From Bog-473 sp963737745 (GTDB lineage: Bacteria; Actinomycetota; Acidimicrobiia; Acidimicrobiales; RAAP-2), in contig CAVTTR010000013.1 in the NCBI GenBank assembly GCA_963737745.1, positions 50,531 to 114,530 of the forward strand: a stretch of 64,000 nt of DNA, written 5' to 3'. Below the pieces are notes generated by a model that made no database searches, was not told the origin of the DNA, and saw nothing but the letters and a program-made list of their open reading frames with translations. Made by a program: the position numbers and the translations under genes. This document shows positions 7,991 through 17,083 of this stretch, one piece after another; the stretch's first letter is position 1, and each line of letters starts with the position of its first letter.

Positions 7991-10730
7991 ATGCTGCTGG
8001 GACGAGATGCCGAGTTGCAGGCTCTCGATGGACTCGTCCTGAGCGCTCGCGCCGGAAGCGGTGGCGTTGTCGTGGTCAAAGGCGAACCCGGCAGTGGCAA
8101 GACGAGTCTTCTTGATCATTTCCTCTCGTCACTGGCCGAAGACGTCGCCGTGCTCCGTTGCGTAGGGATCGAGAGCGAGGCGCACCTCGCATATGCAGGG
8201 TTGGCAGGACTGTTCCGGCCCGTCCTCGCGCTCATTCCGGTCTCGCGCCGATGCAGCGCTCGGCGTTGTCGTCGGCGTTAGCGCTCGAAGGAGGGGGGCA
8301 GGGCGGAGACCAACTGGCAGTGGCGGCCGGTGGCCTCGCCCTTCTGGCGGCGGTTGCGGCTGACTCTCCGACCGTGGTGGTGATCGACGATCTGCAGTGG
8401 TTGGACCCGAGCTCTCGCTTTGCCATCTTTTTCGTCGCGCATAGGCTTGCCAATGATCGTCTCTGCATCGTCTTTGCAACCCGGCCGGAGTCGACTATCG
8501 ACTCCCTGCTCGGGGACTGGCCTTCGGTGGTGCTCGATGGCCTCCATCTCGACGACGCGAAACGGCTGATGCTGACCCTTAAAGCCGGTATCTCAACCGC
8601 AACGATCGAGGCGCTTGTTGAAGCTACGGGCGGCAATCCGTTGGCACTCAGGGAGGCCGCGCGAGCGCTCGATGAATGGCAGTTGGCCGGCATCCGCCCT
8701 CTGGGTGCATCGATCACAGTGGGAGACCGTCTCGAGGCTGCATTTGCGGTCCACCTCGATAGTCTCAGTTTCGAGGGCCGCATGGCCGTGGCGTTCGCCG
8801 CCGCAGAGCCGTCAGGGGAGCGGAGCGTTCTCATGTCCGCTGCGGCCGACCTCGGCGTCAGCCCCTCGGGGTTTCGAGAAGCGGGAGATGCCGGCCTTCT
8901 CGAAGAGACCATATCCGCCATCACTGTGCAGCATCCCTTGCTGCGATCGGTCGCGCTGCAGCGTATAGAGCGAAACGCACTGCGGCGCATGCATCAAGCG
9001 CTGGCCTCCCATCTCGACGAAAGAGACGTCGAACGACGGGCTTGGCATCTGGCGGCTGCATCTAACAGCCCTGATGAATTCGTTGCCGCATTGGTCGAAT
9101 CGGTGGCCGGGGCCGCTCTCTCCCGCTCCGATGTTTCCGCAGCCATGGCCGGTTTCGAGCAGGCCGCCATGTTGAGCCCCCGACGGACCGATCGAGGAAG
9201 AAGATTTTTCAACGCGGGGGCCGCTGCCTGCCAACTCGGGCAGGGGGACGAGTTGCTGCGTGAGGCGCTTGCCCATACCGATGACGAGGCTCGTCGTGGC
9301 GACATCGTCGTGCTCCGGGCGCGGGGTGCCATTGAAAGAGGCGATCCCGGACTGGTTGCACAACTCGTGAGAGACGAGGGTCAGGCGGTGTTGAAGCAGG
9401 ACCGCACGGCGGGGGCTCTGCTCCTTTCTCTCGGGGCAGCTGCGGGGTGGGCGGCGGCAAACTTCGAACAGTTGAGTGAGATGGCCGCTTCCTCGGTTGC
9501 ACTCATTGAGGCAGACGACCAACTGTCAGGCCCGGTGATCCTTCCAGTAGCGATGGCCGTCCTGGCATCCTTGGTCGTAGGTCGACCCGACATGGCGTTG
9601 CTCCGGAGATTGGCCGGCGCCGCCAAGAAGGGGGTCCCAACCGCGTTGGCGCCACCGGTCCTCAACACCCTTATCGTCGCCGACCAGCTCGTTGAAGCCG
9701 AGACCCTCTGGGCTTTGTCTCGCAGACAGTGCCGGGACGAAGGATCGCTCATGGCGTTGACCTGGGTGGACGGGGTCGGGATGATTCTCCGCGCCCGGCG
9801 AGGTGAGTTCGCCCAAGCTTACGCCCTCGGTACGGCGATGTTGGACCTGGTCGCCTCCCTGCCCAGTCCCTTTGGAGAAGCTGAGGTGCAGGTGACTCTG
9901 GCGTGGATCGACGCCATCACCGGCCTGGAGAGGTCGTGCCTCGATCGCGTCGAATTCGTGCGGCGAGCGGCGGCTCGATTTGGAATTGATGTGGTTGTGC
10001 TGCAGGCAGAGTATGCGCTCGGACTTCTCGAGCTCGGGCATGGTCGTTTGTTCGCAGCGACACGACAGCTCGAGCGCGCCCATCACCAATTCGAGCGGAG
10101 AGGTTTGCTCGGGATCGGACACTGGCCCGTGCTTCCAGATCTAATTGAGGCAAGCGCTCTCGTCGGCGAGTTCGATGAGGCGCATCGGCTGCTAGCGCTC
10201 CTCCAGGTGCGCACCGAACACGATCCCCTCGCCTTCACGGCGATGGTGGTGAGCCGTTCTGTGGCGATTCTCGCAGCCGACGTCGAAGCGCCCGAACGGT
10301 TCGCGTCCGCTCTGACGCAGGCGCGGCGCTATGGCAATGTGTTCGAGGAGGGGCGGACGCATCTCGCATACGGCCGTCGCTTGGCCACGCTCGACCGAGA
10401 TGAGGCTCTCGATCAGTTGCAGCCGCGCACGAATGCTTCCAGCTGGTCGGTGCCACGCCGTGGGCGGAGCGGGGCGGCCGACGTGCTCGAGTCCATCGGA
10501 CGGTCCCGGCCCCGGGCCAACCCGCCACTCACCCAGCTCCTGACCCCCCACGAGCAAGAGGTGGTTGAGATCGCCATCACCGGTGCGACCACCCGCGGAT
10601 TGCCACCGAGCTGTTCATGAGCCCCAAGACGGTTGAAAGTCACCTCACGAGCTCCTATCGCAAGCTTGGGGTTCGATCGAAGACCCAGCTCGCCCATATT
10701 CTCCATCGACCACCAGTTCGGCGCGCCTGA
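7991..10730 (+). pseudogene. LuxR-family regulator with N-terminal AAA ATPase (LAL type), frameshifted
   Basis: About 910 codons. Segment 1 (7991 to about 8245) has MLLGRDAELQAL and Walker A GEPGSGKTSLLDHF. Segment 2 continues in another frame from APMQRSALSSAL with Walker B-like VVVIDDLQWLD and a long helical TPR-like middle. Near 10430-10480 the frame slips out and back. Near 10595 it shifts again: LTPHEQEVVEIAITGATTR continues as IATELFMSPKTVESHLTSSYRKLG, the LuxR helix-turn-helix, ending at TGA 10728-10730. In the family such proteins are large ATP-dependent activators. No target is evident; the secreted protein gene downstream is the only neighbour inside the tRNA-bounded segment. All key motifs survive, so errors in the sequence are possible. 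Confidence 0.75.
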
Positions 10731-11093
10731 TCACACACTCTTGAGACTGGATCGGACCGGGGAGTTGATAAAAGTCAGGCACCGCGAAACGGGACGTAGC
10801 GGCACACGGAGCGCAGCAGCCTGCCGTTCGCAGGCCGAGCGAGTCCATCACCGTTGATCGCCTGCACGTGCGCAACGACTGGAGCGATGTCCCAAGGGAG
10901 TCAAATAGGGATTCCCCTGATGTGACGGTCGGACGTCCCGATGTCACCATGACAGGTGATGCGTCCGCAACGTGACGCTTGGTATGGCATCGATTTGCGC
11001 AGGATCTGTTGCGTCGTTCAAAAGGCAGGCACAGTGGCACTCAGATGGATCTCAGGTTTCAGTCGTCCTACGCCGGTGCAAGGCAGGACAACA
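10731..11093. other. Intergenic stretch without a gene
   Basis: No credible coding frame. Around 10920-10977 there are several GTGAC/GTCAC half-sites in both orientations, partly arranged as inverted repeats, which could be regulator sites, but I recognise no known operator. Confidence 0.3.
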
Positions 11094-11684
11094 TTGACGC
11101 GACGATTACTAAAGGGGTTGGCGTGCGCGACCCTCGTGCTCCTTGTTGGTACACAGGTGCACTTGCAGCCGGCGCAGGGATCGACTCTCTCGAGCCGATC
11201 GATATTAAAGGGTAGCCCCATGACGGTTGACCGCAGATTGTGCCTGGCGATCCCCGTCTCGGCGGTAGCTCCTCTCTACACGGTCGCAGTCGGAAAACCA
11301 ATAGCCCATTATCTCGGGGCGACCTGCTATTTCATTCCGGTCGGCATGTCAGTCCAAAACGACGATTCGTCTCCTCTCTTCGTCGTGATCAACGTCGATG
11401 ACTACGGCCAAACGTACGGGACCTTCGACAAGCATGTTGATCACAAACTTGCAGGCATCGGGGACAAGGCCTATTGGTTTGAGCGAGACCCAGGGACCAA
11501 TGCACCGCAGGTCAATGCTGAAAAGGGGAAGATCGGCTGCATGGTCTCGACGAACGGAGAAGTTGACCACACGACACTTGCGTACACGATTTCGGGCGGA
11601 AATCCGGTCGTCGCCAATGCAGCTGCGGCCAAGTTCGCCGCGAAAATGGGCGTGGTCTGCGCCGATGTCTTCAAAGGCAAGTAA
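11094..11684 (+). CDS. Secreted protein of unknown function (DUF3558-like layout)
   Basis: 196 residues from TTG 11094, chosen because AGGCAGGA precedes it at a good distance; the open frame extends upstream without further support. The N-terminus is a clear signal peptide: RR, a hydrophobic core (LACATLVLLVG), and a probable cleavage after PAQG. The mature part has four cysteines (CLAIPV, ATCYFI, IGCMV, VVCAD), enough for two disulfides, and a GIGDKAYWF motif followed by a C-terminal helix (NAAAAKFAAKM). The pattern of cysteines plus G-x-GD-A resembles actinobacterial DUF3558 proteins, but the match is only by eye. It lies inside the tRNA-Gly-bounded segment. Confidence 0.6.
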   Translation: MTRRLLKGLACATLVLLVGTQVHLQPAQGSTLSSRSILKGSPMTVDRRLCLAIPVSAVAPLYTVAVGKPIAHYLGATCYFIPVGMSVQNDDSSPLFVVINVDDYGQTYGTFDKHVDHKLAGIGDKAYWFERDPGTNAPQVNAEKGKIGCMVSTNGEVDHTTLAYTISGGNPVVANAAAAKFAAKMGVVCADVFKGK

Positions 11685-11749
11685 CAACCGGATCGCCCGC
11701 TTTGTCTGTCCATCTTGTCAGTGGCATGCCGGCGCCTCCGGAGGATCGG

Positions 11750-11815
11750 ATGAAACGAATCGTTGGCGCCAGTGTTGTAGCGACCGGCGCTTTGTGCTCA
11801 TCCGCCCCGATATAG
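11750..11815 (+). pseudogene. Start of a secreted-protein gene, truncated
   Basis: A GGAGGAT ribosome binding site precedes an ATG that opens 21 codons looking like a signal peptide (KR, then IVGASVVATGALCSSA) and stops at TAG. It looks like the first part of a lost or frameshifted exported protein. The rest of 11685-12034 shows no gene. Confidence is low because the fragment is short. Confidence 0.3.
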
Positions 11816-12034
11816 GTGAGCTCGCGGCGGACGTTGAGGAGATATTGCGGGGAAGGTGGCTCGATGTTCCGTGCGTAGGCGGAGTTCTCGGTGGCTATCT
11901 CGGATCTGGCGCGAAATTCACGACCCGCACACCATCTGCGACGAGTCGCTCGGTGTTGCACGTGGCTAAGTTTTCGACCAAGAATAGCCCTTCGGTAACC
12001 ACAAGGGTGGCCCCTGACCAGGCCTTTCGTAGAG

Positions 12035-12105
12035 AGCGGGCGACGAGAATCGAACTCGCGTTCTCAGCTTGGGAAGCTGATGTTCTGCCTCTGAACTACG
12101 CCCGC
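12035..12105 (-). tRNA. tRNA-Gly (anticodon CCC)
   Basis: 71-nt cloverleaf. The acceptor stem GCGGGCG pairs with CGCCCGC. The anticodon stem TCAGC/GCTGA encloses the loop TTCCCAA, giving anticodon CCC. The T-arm carries GTTCGATTC. CCA is not encoded. The 3' end faces lower coordinates, toward the segment bounded by the partial copy at 7678-7722. Confidence 0.93.
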
Positions 12106-12209
12106 GTAGGCCACGCACACTATCCTCTCCCAGGCATCTGAATCCCAGGCGGCGCTCGCAGCTTCCGCCGCCGGGCTTGTTCGACAACCGAAGTATGCGA
12201 GGAGCATCC

Positions 12210-14234
12210 GTGCTGGTCAGGATCATTCTGGGGCTAGGCGTCACCGTGGTCGGGTTCGGCATTGCCGGCCGACGATTTCATTGGCTGTCCAGGCTTATTC
12301 GGTCAGGGAAGCCCGCCCCGAGCCGCACCCGGGGGAGCATTCTCCCCAAAGCAGAAGCCGAGGTCACGGAGGTGGCTGGGCAGCGAAAGCTCCTGAAGTG
12401 GACCATCCCGGGCCTGGCCCACTTCTTCACCATGTGGGGCTTCACCATTCTTCTCCTCACGATTGTCGAGGCCTACGGGGCCCTTTTCCAGAAAACGTTC
12501 CACTTCCCCGGAATCGGACAGTGGGACTGGGTCGGATTCGTCGAGGACTTCTTCGCCGTCATGGTCCTGGTAGCGCTGGTGGTGTTCACGATCATCCGGA
12601 TAAAGAACGCGCCAGCGAAGAAAGAGCGCCAGTCACGCTTCTACGGGTCGCACACGGGCGCCGCCTGGGCCGTATTGGCCATGATCGCCGGCGTCATCAT
12701 CACCTTGCTGCTCTATCGGGCGGCGCAGGTGAACACCACCGACCCTCATCAGTTCCCCTTTGGCTGGGGTGCCTTCGCTTCGCACGCCATCGCCAAGCTT
12801 CTCTACCCGGCCGGCCCGGGCATCAACAGTGACCTGGCCACCGCGTTCCTTATTTTGAACGTGGCCGTCATTTCAGGCTTCATGGTCTTCGTTTCCTACT
12901 CCAAGCATCTGCATATCTTCATGGCCCCCATCAACGTGGCCTTCTCCCGCCGGCCCCGGGCATTGGGTGCCCTGGACAAGACGCCCGACATGGACATGGA
13001 GAACGTCACAGAAGACACCGTGTTCGGTGTGGGTGAGGTCGGTCACTTCTCCTGGAAGCAGATGCTCGACTTCGCCACATGCACCGAGTGCGGTCGTTGC
13101 CAGTCGGCCTGCCCGGCCTGGAACACCGAGAAGCCTTTGTCGCCCAAGCTGCTCATCATGGCGTTGCGCGACAACATGTTCGCCTCCGCGACTCCCTTGA
13201 TCGCCCAGGACGGAGAGTTCACCGCTCTCGTACCCAACGTGATCGACCCCGACGTGCTGTGGGCCTGCACCACCTGTGGGGCCTGTGTCGAGGAGTGCCC
13301 GGTGGACATCGAGCACATCGACGCCATCGTGGACATGCGGCGTTATCAAGTGCTGATGGAGTCCGAGTTTCCCTCGGAAGCCGGCTTAATGCTCCGCAAC
13401 GTGGAGAATCAGGGCGACCCATGGGGATTGGGCCAAAACAAGCGCACCGAGTGGACGCAGAGCCTCGATTTCGAGATACCCGTGATCACCGGGGCCATCC
13501 CCGACGACATCGAGTACCTCTACTGGGTCGGTTGTGCCGGCGCCCTCGATGAGCGCGCTCGCAAGGGTGTCCAGGCCACAGCCCGCATGCTGCACCGGGC
13601 TGGTGTCACATTCGGGATTTTGGGACCGAAGGAATCGTGCACGGGTGACCCGGTGCGCCGCTTGGGCAATGAGTACCTCTACCAGGAACAGGGAAGAGCC
13701 AACATCGCCACCTTGGACGAGGCGGGAGCCAAGAAGATCATCGCTAGCTGCCCCCACTGCTTCAACACCATTAAGAACGAATATCCCAAACTGGGGGGCA
13801 ACTACGAGGTAATACACCATGCCGAGTTGCTGGAGCACTTGGTCCGCACGGGCAAACTGACCCCGGGTACGGGCTACAAGGGCAAGGTGACCTATCACGA
13901 TCCGTGTTACTTGGGCCGGCACAACCGCATCATCGAAGAGCCCCGCTCTGTCCTCAGCGCCATTCCCGGCGTGGAGCAGATCGAGATGCGACGGTGCAAG
14001 GAACGCGGTTTTTGTTGCGGAGCGGGCGGTGCCCGCATGTGGCTCGAGGAGAACATCGGCAAGCGCATCAATATGGAGCGGATGGACGAGGCGCTGGGCA
14101 CCGGAGCAGACGTCGTCTCAACCGCCTGTCCCTATTGCATGATCATGTTGGACGACGCCGTGCGCGCCAATGCGAAGGAAGACGACGTCCGGGTGCTCGA
14201 TCTCTCCCAGCTTGTCGAGGAATCGCTCCGTTAG
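12210..14234 (+). CDS. Membrane-bound Fe-S oxidoreductase with CCG domains (heterodisulfide-reductase-like)
   Basis: 674 residues from GTG 12210, which has GAGGAG in front. The first 260 residues hold about six transmembrane helices resembling the haem-b NarI/HdrE-type domain. Then come two [4Fe-4S] motifs, CTECGRCQSACP and CTTCGACVEECPVDI, and a C-terminal pair of CCG domains (GCAG; CPHCFNTIKNEYP; YHDPCYLGRHN; CCGAGGARMW; CPYCMIML). This matches actinobacterial proteins thought to pass electrons from electron-transfer flavoprotein or similar donors to the quinone pool. The fusion is normal for the group. The exact partner is unknown, as no etf genes are nearby. Confidence 0.85.
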   Translation: MLVRIILGLGVTVVGFGIAGRRFHWLSRLIRSGKPAPSRTRGSILPKAEAEVTEVAGQRKLLKWTIPGLAHFFTMWGFTILLLTIVEAYGALFQKTFHFPGIGQWDWVGFVEDFFAVMVLVALVVFTIIRIKNAPAKKERQSRFYGSHTGAAWAVLAMIAGVIITLLLYRAAQVNTTDPHQFPFGWGAFASHAIAKLLYPAGPGINSDLATAFLILNVAVISGFMVFVSYSKHLHIFMAPINVAFSRRPRALGALDKTPDMDMENVTEDTVFGVGEVGHFSWKQMLDFATCTECGRCQSACPAWNTEKPLSPKLLIMALRDNMFASATPLIAQDGEFTALVPNVIDPDVLWACTTCGACVEECPVDIEHIDAIVDMRRYQVLMESEFPSEAGLMLRNVENQGDPWGLGQNKRTEWTQSLDFEIPVITGAIPDDIEYLYWVGCAGALDERARKGVQATARMLHRAGVTFGILGPKESCTGDPVRRLGNEYLYQEQGRANIATLDEAGAKKIIASCPHCFNTIKNEYPKLGGNYEVIHHAELLEHLVRTGKLTPGTGYKGKVTYHDPCYLGRHNRIIEEPRSVLSAIPGVEQIEMRRCKERGFCCGAGGARMWLEENIGKRINMERMDEALGTGADVVSTACPYCMIMLDDAVRANAKEDDVRVLDLSQLVEESLR

Positions 14235-14333
14235 CCCAGAGGGCCACGGGCGACGCCTTGGGCTCCACGAGATCGAGACGTACCTTTATGTCTATTGTGC
14301 AGAAGGTCCAGACTGGTCATGAGGGGGAGTGCA

Positions 14334-15191
14334 ATGCCGAAAGCTGAAGTCGAGGGTCTGTCCATCGGCTACGAGATCATCGGTGACGAGGGGGCCCGAA
14401 CGTGGGCGATCACGCCGGGCGGTCGCTACACCATGGAGACGGCCGGCGTCCGGGAGCTCGCCGTGGCTCTGGCTGAGCTCGGCAATCGGGTCCTTATTTG
14501 GGACCGACCCAACACGGGGACCTCCGACGTCTGCTTCACCGGTGAGGCTGAATCGATCATGCACGCCGATGTGCTGGCGGGCCTGCTGACCGAGCTCGGC
14601 ATGGCGCCGGCGGTGATCGCCGGGGGCTCTGCCGGTTCGCGCACCTCATTGATCGCCGCCGCACGCCACCCGAGCACCGCAGCGGCGCTGGCGTTGTGGT
14701 GGATCAGCGGTGGTCCGTTCGGGCTTATGACGCTGGGCACCGTCTACTGCGCCGAGTCGATCCGCGCCGTCTGGAACGGCGGCATGGAAGCGGTGGTCGA
14801 GTTGCCCGAGTGGCAGGACGTCCTGACCAACACCCCCTCCAACCGCCAGAAGTTCCTCGACCAGGACCCCAAGGAGTTCCTGGCCACGTTCGAACGCTGG
14901 ATGTTGGCGTACTACCCGCACGAAAGCGAGTTGGTGCCCGGGCTGTCGTTGAGCGACGCCGCCAAGCTCACCCTCCCCACCTTGGTATTTCGCAGCGGCG
15001 CCAGCGACATGTACCACCCCAGGCGGAATACCGAGCAGGCGGCCGAGGTCCTCCCCAACGCCGACCTACTCGAACCGCCGTGGCCGGACACCGAGTGGAT
15101 TGATCGGATGGCCGCCGGCATACGGGCCTTCCCACGATGGCCGTTGTTGGCCGAGCCGCTTCACGCCTGGGCGGAGAAGACGCTCCCCTAG
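14334..15191 (+). CDS. Alpha/beta hydrolase
   Basis: 285 residues from the ATG at 14334, preceded by GAGGGGGAG. Canonical alpha/beta-hydrolase features are visible: an early GG turn (TPGGRYTME) that may form the oxyanion hole, the strand RVLIWDRPNTGTSD, the nucleophile elbow GGSAGSR (Ser in G-x-S-x-G), and a late PTLVFRSGASDMYHP acid region, with a candidate catalytic His near the C-terminus. The substrate is unknown. Its stop shares CTAG with the stop of the convergent PPOX gene. Confidence 0.85.
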   Translation: MPKAEVEGLSIGYEIIGDEGARTWAITPGGRYTMETAGVRELAVALAELGNRVLIWDRPNTGTSDVCFTGEAESIMHADVLAGLLTELGMAPAVIAGGSAGSRTSLIAAARHPSTAAALALWWISGGPFGLMTLGTVYCAESIRAVWNGGMEAVVELPEWQDVLTNTPSNRQKFLDQDPKEFLATFERWMLAYYPHESELVPGLSLSDAAKLTLPTLVFRSGASDMYHPRRNTEQAAEVLPNADLLEPPWPDTEWIDRMAAGIRAFPRWPLLAEPLHAWAEKTLP

Positions 15192-15613
15192 TTGGTGCTC
15201 ACCATGCCGTAGGCCCGTTCCGGGCGCACGGCACAGATCAATCGTTGATCGGCCACCATGGCGGCGCGGTATTCGTCCCAGTCCGAATGCTCGCCGTTGC
15301 CGGCCCGGTAGTAAGCGATGAGTTGCTCGACGGTGTCGTCGTGCGGATCGGTCGCCACCGGTGTGAGTTCGGCGGTTCCTTCGATCACCACGAACTGCCA
15401 GAAATTGTCGCCCGGCACGTAGAGGGAGACGCGGGGATCGCGGCGCATGTTGGCCGTCTTGGCCCGGGTTGCGGTAATCGAGATACGAAAGCTCCCGTCC
15501 TCGGCTGCCACATAGAGGATGTTGGAGAGCTGGGGCCGGCCATTTGCCCGGATGGTGGTCAGCACCCCGTTTTTACGGGCTCGAACGAAGTCGAGCGCCT
15601 CTGTGAGTTCCAT
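15188..15613 (-). CDS. PPOX-class (split-barrel flavin/F420-binding) oxidoreductase
   Basis: 141 residues of the pyridoxamine 5'-phosphate oxidase-like split barrel. Typical segments are ALDFVRARKNGVLTTIRANGRPQLSNILYV, the FRISITATRAKTANMRRDPRVSLYV strand-helix unit, and the FVVIEGTAEL strand. Actinobacterial members commonly bind F420 and reduce small substrates or act as F420-dependent biliverdin reductases; the cofactor is inferred from the family. The ATG directly follows the aquaporin stop codon, so both genes are probably on one transcript. Confidence 0.8.
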   Translation of the reverse strand: MELTEALDFVRARKNGVLTTIRANGRPQLSNILYVAAEDGSFRISITATRAKTANMRRDPRVSLYVPGDNFWQFVVIEGTAELTPVATDPHDDTVEQLIAYYRAGNGEHSDWDEYRAAMVADQRLICAVRPERAYGMVSTN

Positions 15614-16357
15614 TTATGAGACGGTAGCGGCCTCCGGGGTGACGACGTCCCCCCGGCCCGAGATCAGCAAATGCACCGCGGCGGCGATCACGGCGCCGAC
15701 CAACGGCGCCAAAATGAAGAGCCACACCTGACTCAAGGAGGAGCCGCCCACGATAAGAGCGGGGCCCAGGCTCCGGGCTGGATTCACCGAAGTACCGGTC
15801 AGCGGGATGCCGATCAGGTGGACGACGACCAGCGACATGCCGATGGCCAAGCCGGCGGCGCCCTGAATGGCTGCTTTGTGGGTGGCGAAGAGGATGACCG
15901 TGACGAAAATGAAGGTGAGCACCACCTCGGTCACAAAGGCGCCGCTCTGGTTGAGGTGGACGAGAGAGGAAGCGCCGTAGCCGTTGGTCCCCAGCCCCTG
16001 GCTCTTGCGGCTATAGCCGGGCACATCGCTGAAGATCTGCCAGAGCACTGCCGCCCCGGCTATGGCCCCTGCCACCTGAGCCACGATGTATCCGAGTCCT
16101 TCGATCGCTTTCATCCGGCCGGCGGCCACGAACCCCAGAGTGACGGCCGGATTCACGTGGCAGCCCGAGATGGGCCCGATCGCGTACGCCAGGGCCATGA
16201 GAACAAGTCCGAAGGCGAAGGCGGTCGTCACCACGCCCGCGGCGACGCTGCCGCCGAACAATTTGAACCCGAAGTTTTCTGTGGCGACCCCAACGGCGAT
16301 GAACACCAGCACCGCCGTTCCTACGAATTCTGCGGCCAGCTTCTGCGGGTTGAGCAT
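15614..16357 (-). CDS. Aquaporin (MIP family channel)
   Basis: 247 residues from ATG 16357, behind an ideal AAGGAGG ribosome binding site; the longer upstream frame is not needed. Six transmembrane helices and both half-helix NPA motifs are present (CHVNPAVT and TSVNPARS). The Arg after the second NPA is the selectivity-filter arginine. Spacing and length fit a water-selective AqpZ-like channel more than a glycerol facilitator, which usually has an Asp after the second NPA. The protein sits in the cytoplasmic membrane. The PPOX gene follows directly. Confidence 0.92.
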   Translation of the reverse strand: MLNPQKLAAEFVGTAVLVFIAVGVATENFGFKLFGGSVAAGVVTTAFAFGLVLMALAYAIGPISGCHVNPAVTLGFVAAGRMKAIEGLGYIVAQVAGAIAGAAVLWQIFSDVPGYSRKSQGLGTNGYGASSLVHLNQSGAFVTEVVLTFIFVTVILFATHKAAIQGAAGLAIGMSLVVVHLIGIPLTGTSVNPARSLGPALIVGGSSLSQVWLFILAPLVGAVIAAAVHLLISGRGDVVTPEAATVS

Positions 16358-16535
16358 TTCTGCCTCCTTGTCCAGGCGAGGAACGGCGGACTCGGGAAGT
16401 TTTGCAGTCGCGCCGCTCCCAGGGCGCGGATCCTGGGCGAGCATCCACTCCGTTGTACGCCGGCAGAACGTACGCCGGAGACCTCGAATGCTCCTTCGAA
16501 CGTCGGAATCGGCATGAAGGCTGCGACTAGTGGGG

Positions 16536-16955
16536 TTAGGTGAAGGCCTTCTCGTCGGCTTCACGCAGGCGTGTCGCCATGGCGGCGAGCAGTTTGCGTG
16601 AGAGGGCGGGCACGCTGTCGAGCACGTCGTTGAACTCCCGCTGGCCGAGCACCAGAAGGGTCATCTCGGTGTCGGAGATCACGCTGGCGGACCGAGGCCG
16701 GCGGTCGAGGAGGGCAAGCTCGCCGAAGTACTGGTCCGGCCCGAGTAGGGCGACCTTCCGGTTGTTCCGTCGCACCGATGCCTGACCGGAGACAATGAGG
16801 AAGAACTCGCGCCCGACTCTGCCCTGTTCAGTGAGCAGGCGTCCCGCGGGGACGGTTACCTCCTCGAGAGCCCGGCGGATCATGCGGAGTTCCTTGGCTG
16901 TGCAGGTCGAAAAGAGCCAGATCTTGGAGAGATCGAGCGAACCAGCAGAAGGCAC
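16536..16955 (-). CDS. Cyclic-nucleotide-binding domain protein without DNA-binding domain
   Basis: 139 residues forming one cNMP-binding beta-roll: LSKIWLFSTCTAKEL, then VPAGRLLTEQG, FFLIVSGQASV, and the phosphate-binding cassette FGELALLDRRPRSAS with its Glu and Arg. A short C-terminal helix follows and there is no helix-turn-helix, unlike Crp/Fnr. It could be a stand-alone nucleotide sensor acting on a partner. GTG 16955 is chosen because a TAGCGT -10 box ends 6 nt upstream. The gene is divergent from the TPR protein. Confidence 0.8.
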   Translation of the reverse strand: MPSAGSLDLSKIWLFSTCTAKELRMIRRALEEVTVPAGRLLTEQGRVGREFFLIVSGQASVRRNNRKVALLGPDQYFGELALLDRRPRSASVISDTEMTLLVLGQREFNDVLDSVPALSRKLLAAMATRLREADEKAFT

Positions 16956-16961
16956 GTCCAA

Positions 16962-16967
16962 ACGCTA
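16962..16967 (-). promoter_or_regulatory. -10 element (TAGCGT) of a leaderless promoter
   Basis: On the minus strand TAGCGT is separated by 6 nt from GTG 16955 of the cyclic-nucleotide-binding protein. Confidence 0.45.
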
Positions 16968-17071
16968 TCGGGACAACGTGTGCACCATCCACCATGTCGT
17001 CCTTGACCCACGTGAGTAGGTCGACCCGAAGTGAAGCCCGGTCCTCGATTCGCGTCACACTCGGTTCGACG

Positions 17072-17077
17072 TACGCT
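17072..17077 (+). promoter_or_regulatory. -10 element (TACGCT) of a leaderless promoter
   Basis: TACGCT ends 6 nt before GTG 17084 of the TPR protein, fitting TANNNT with a start codon at the transcription start. Confidence 0.45.
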
Positions 17078-17083
17078 GATCGA

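Noticed and set aside
11816..12141. Open frame with RERATRIELAFSAW, which looks like a conserved peptide
   Set aside because: This is a translation of the tRNA-Gly gene, a common annotation artefact; the similar peptide near 7,680 comes from the tRNA copy.
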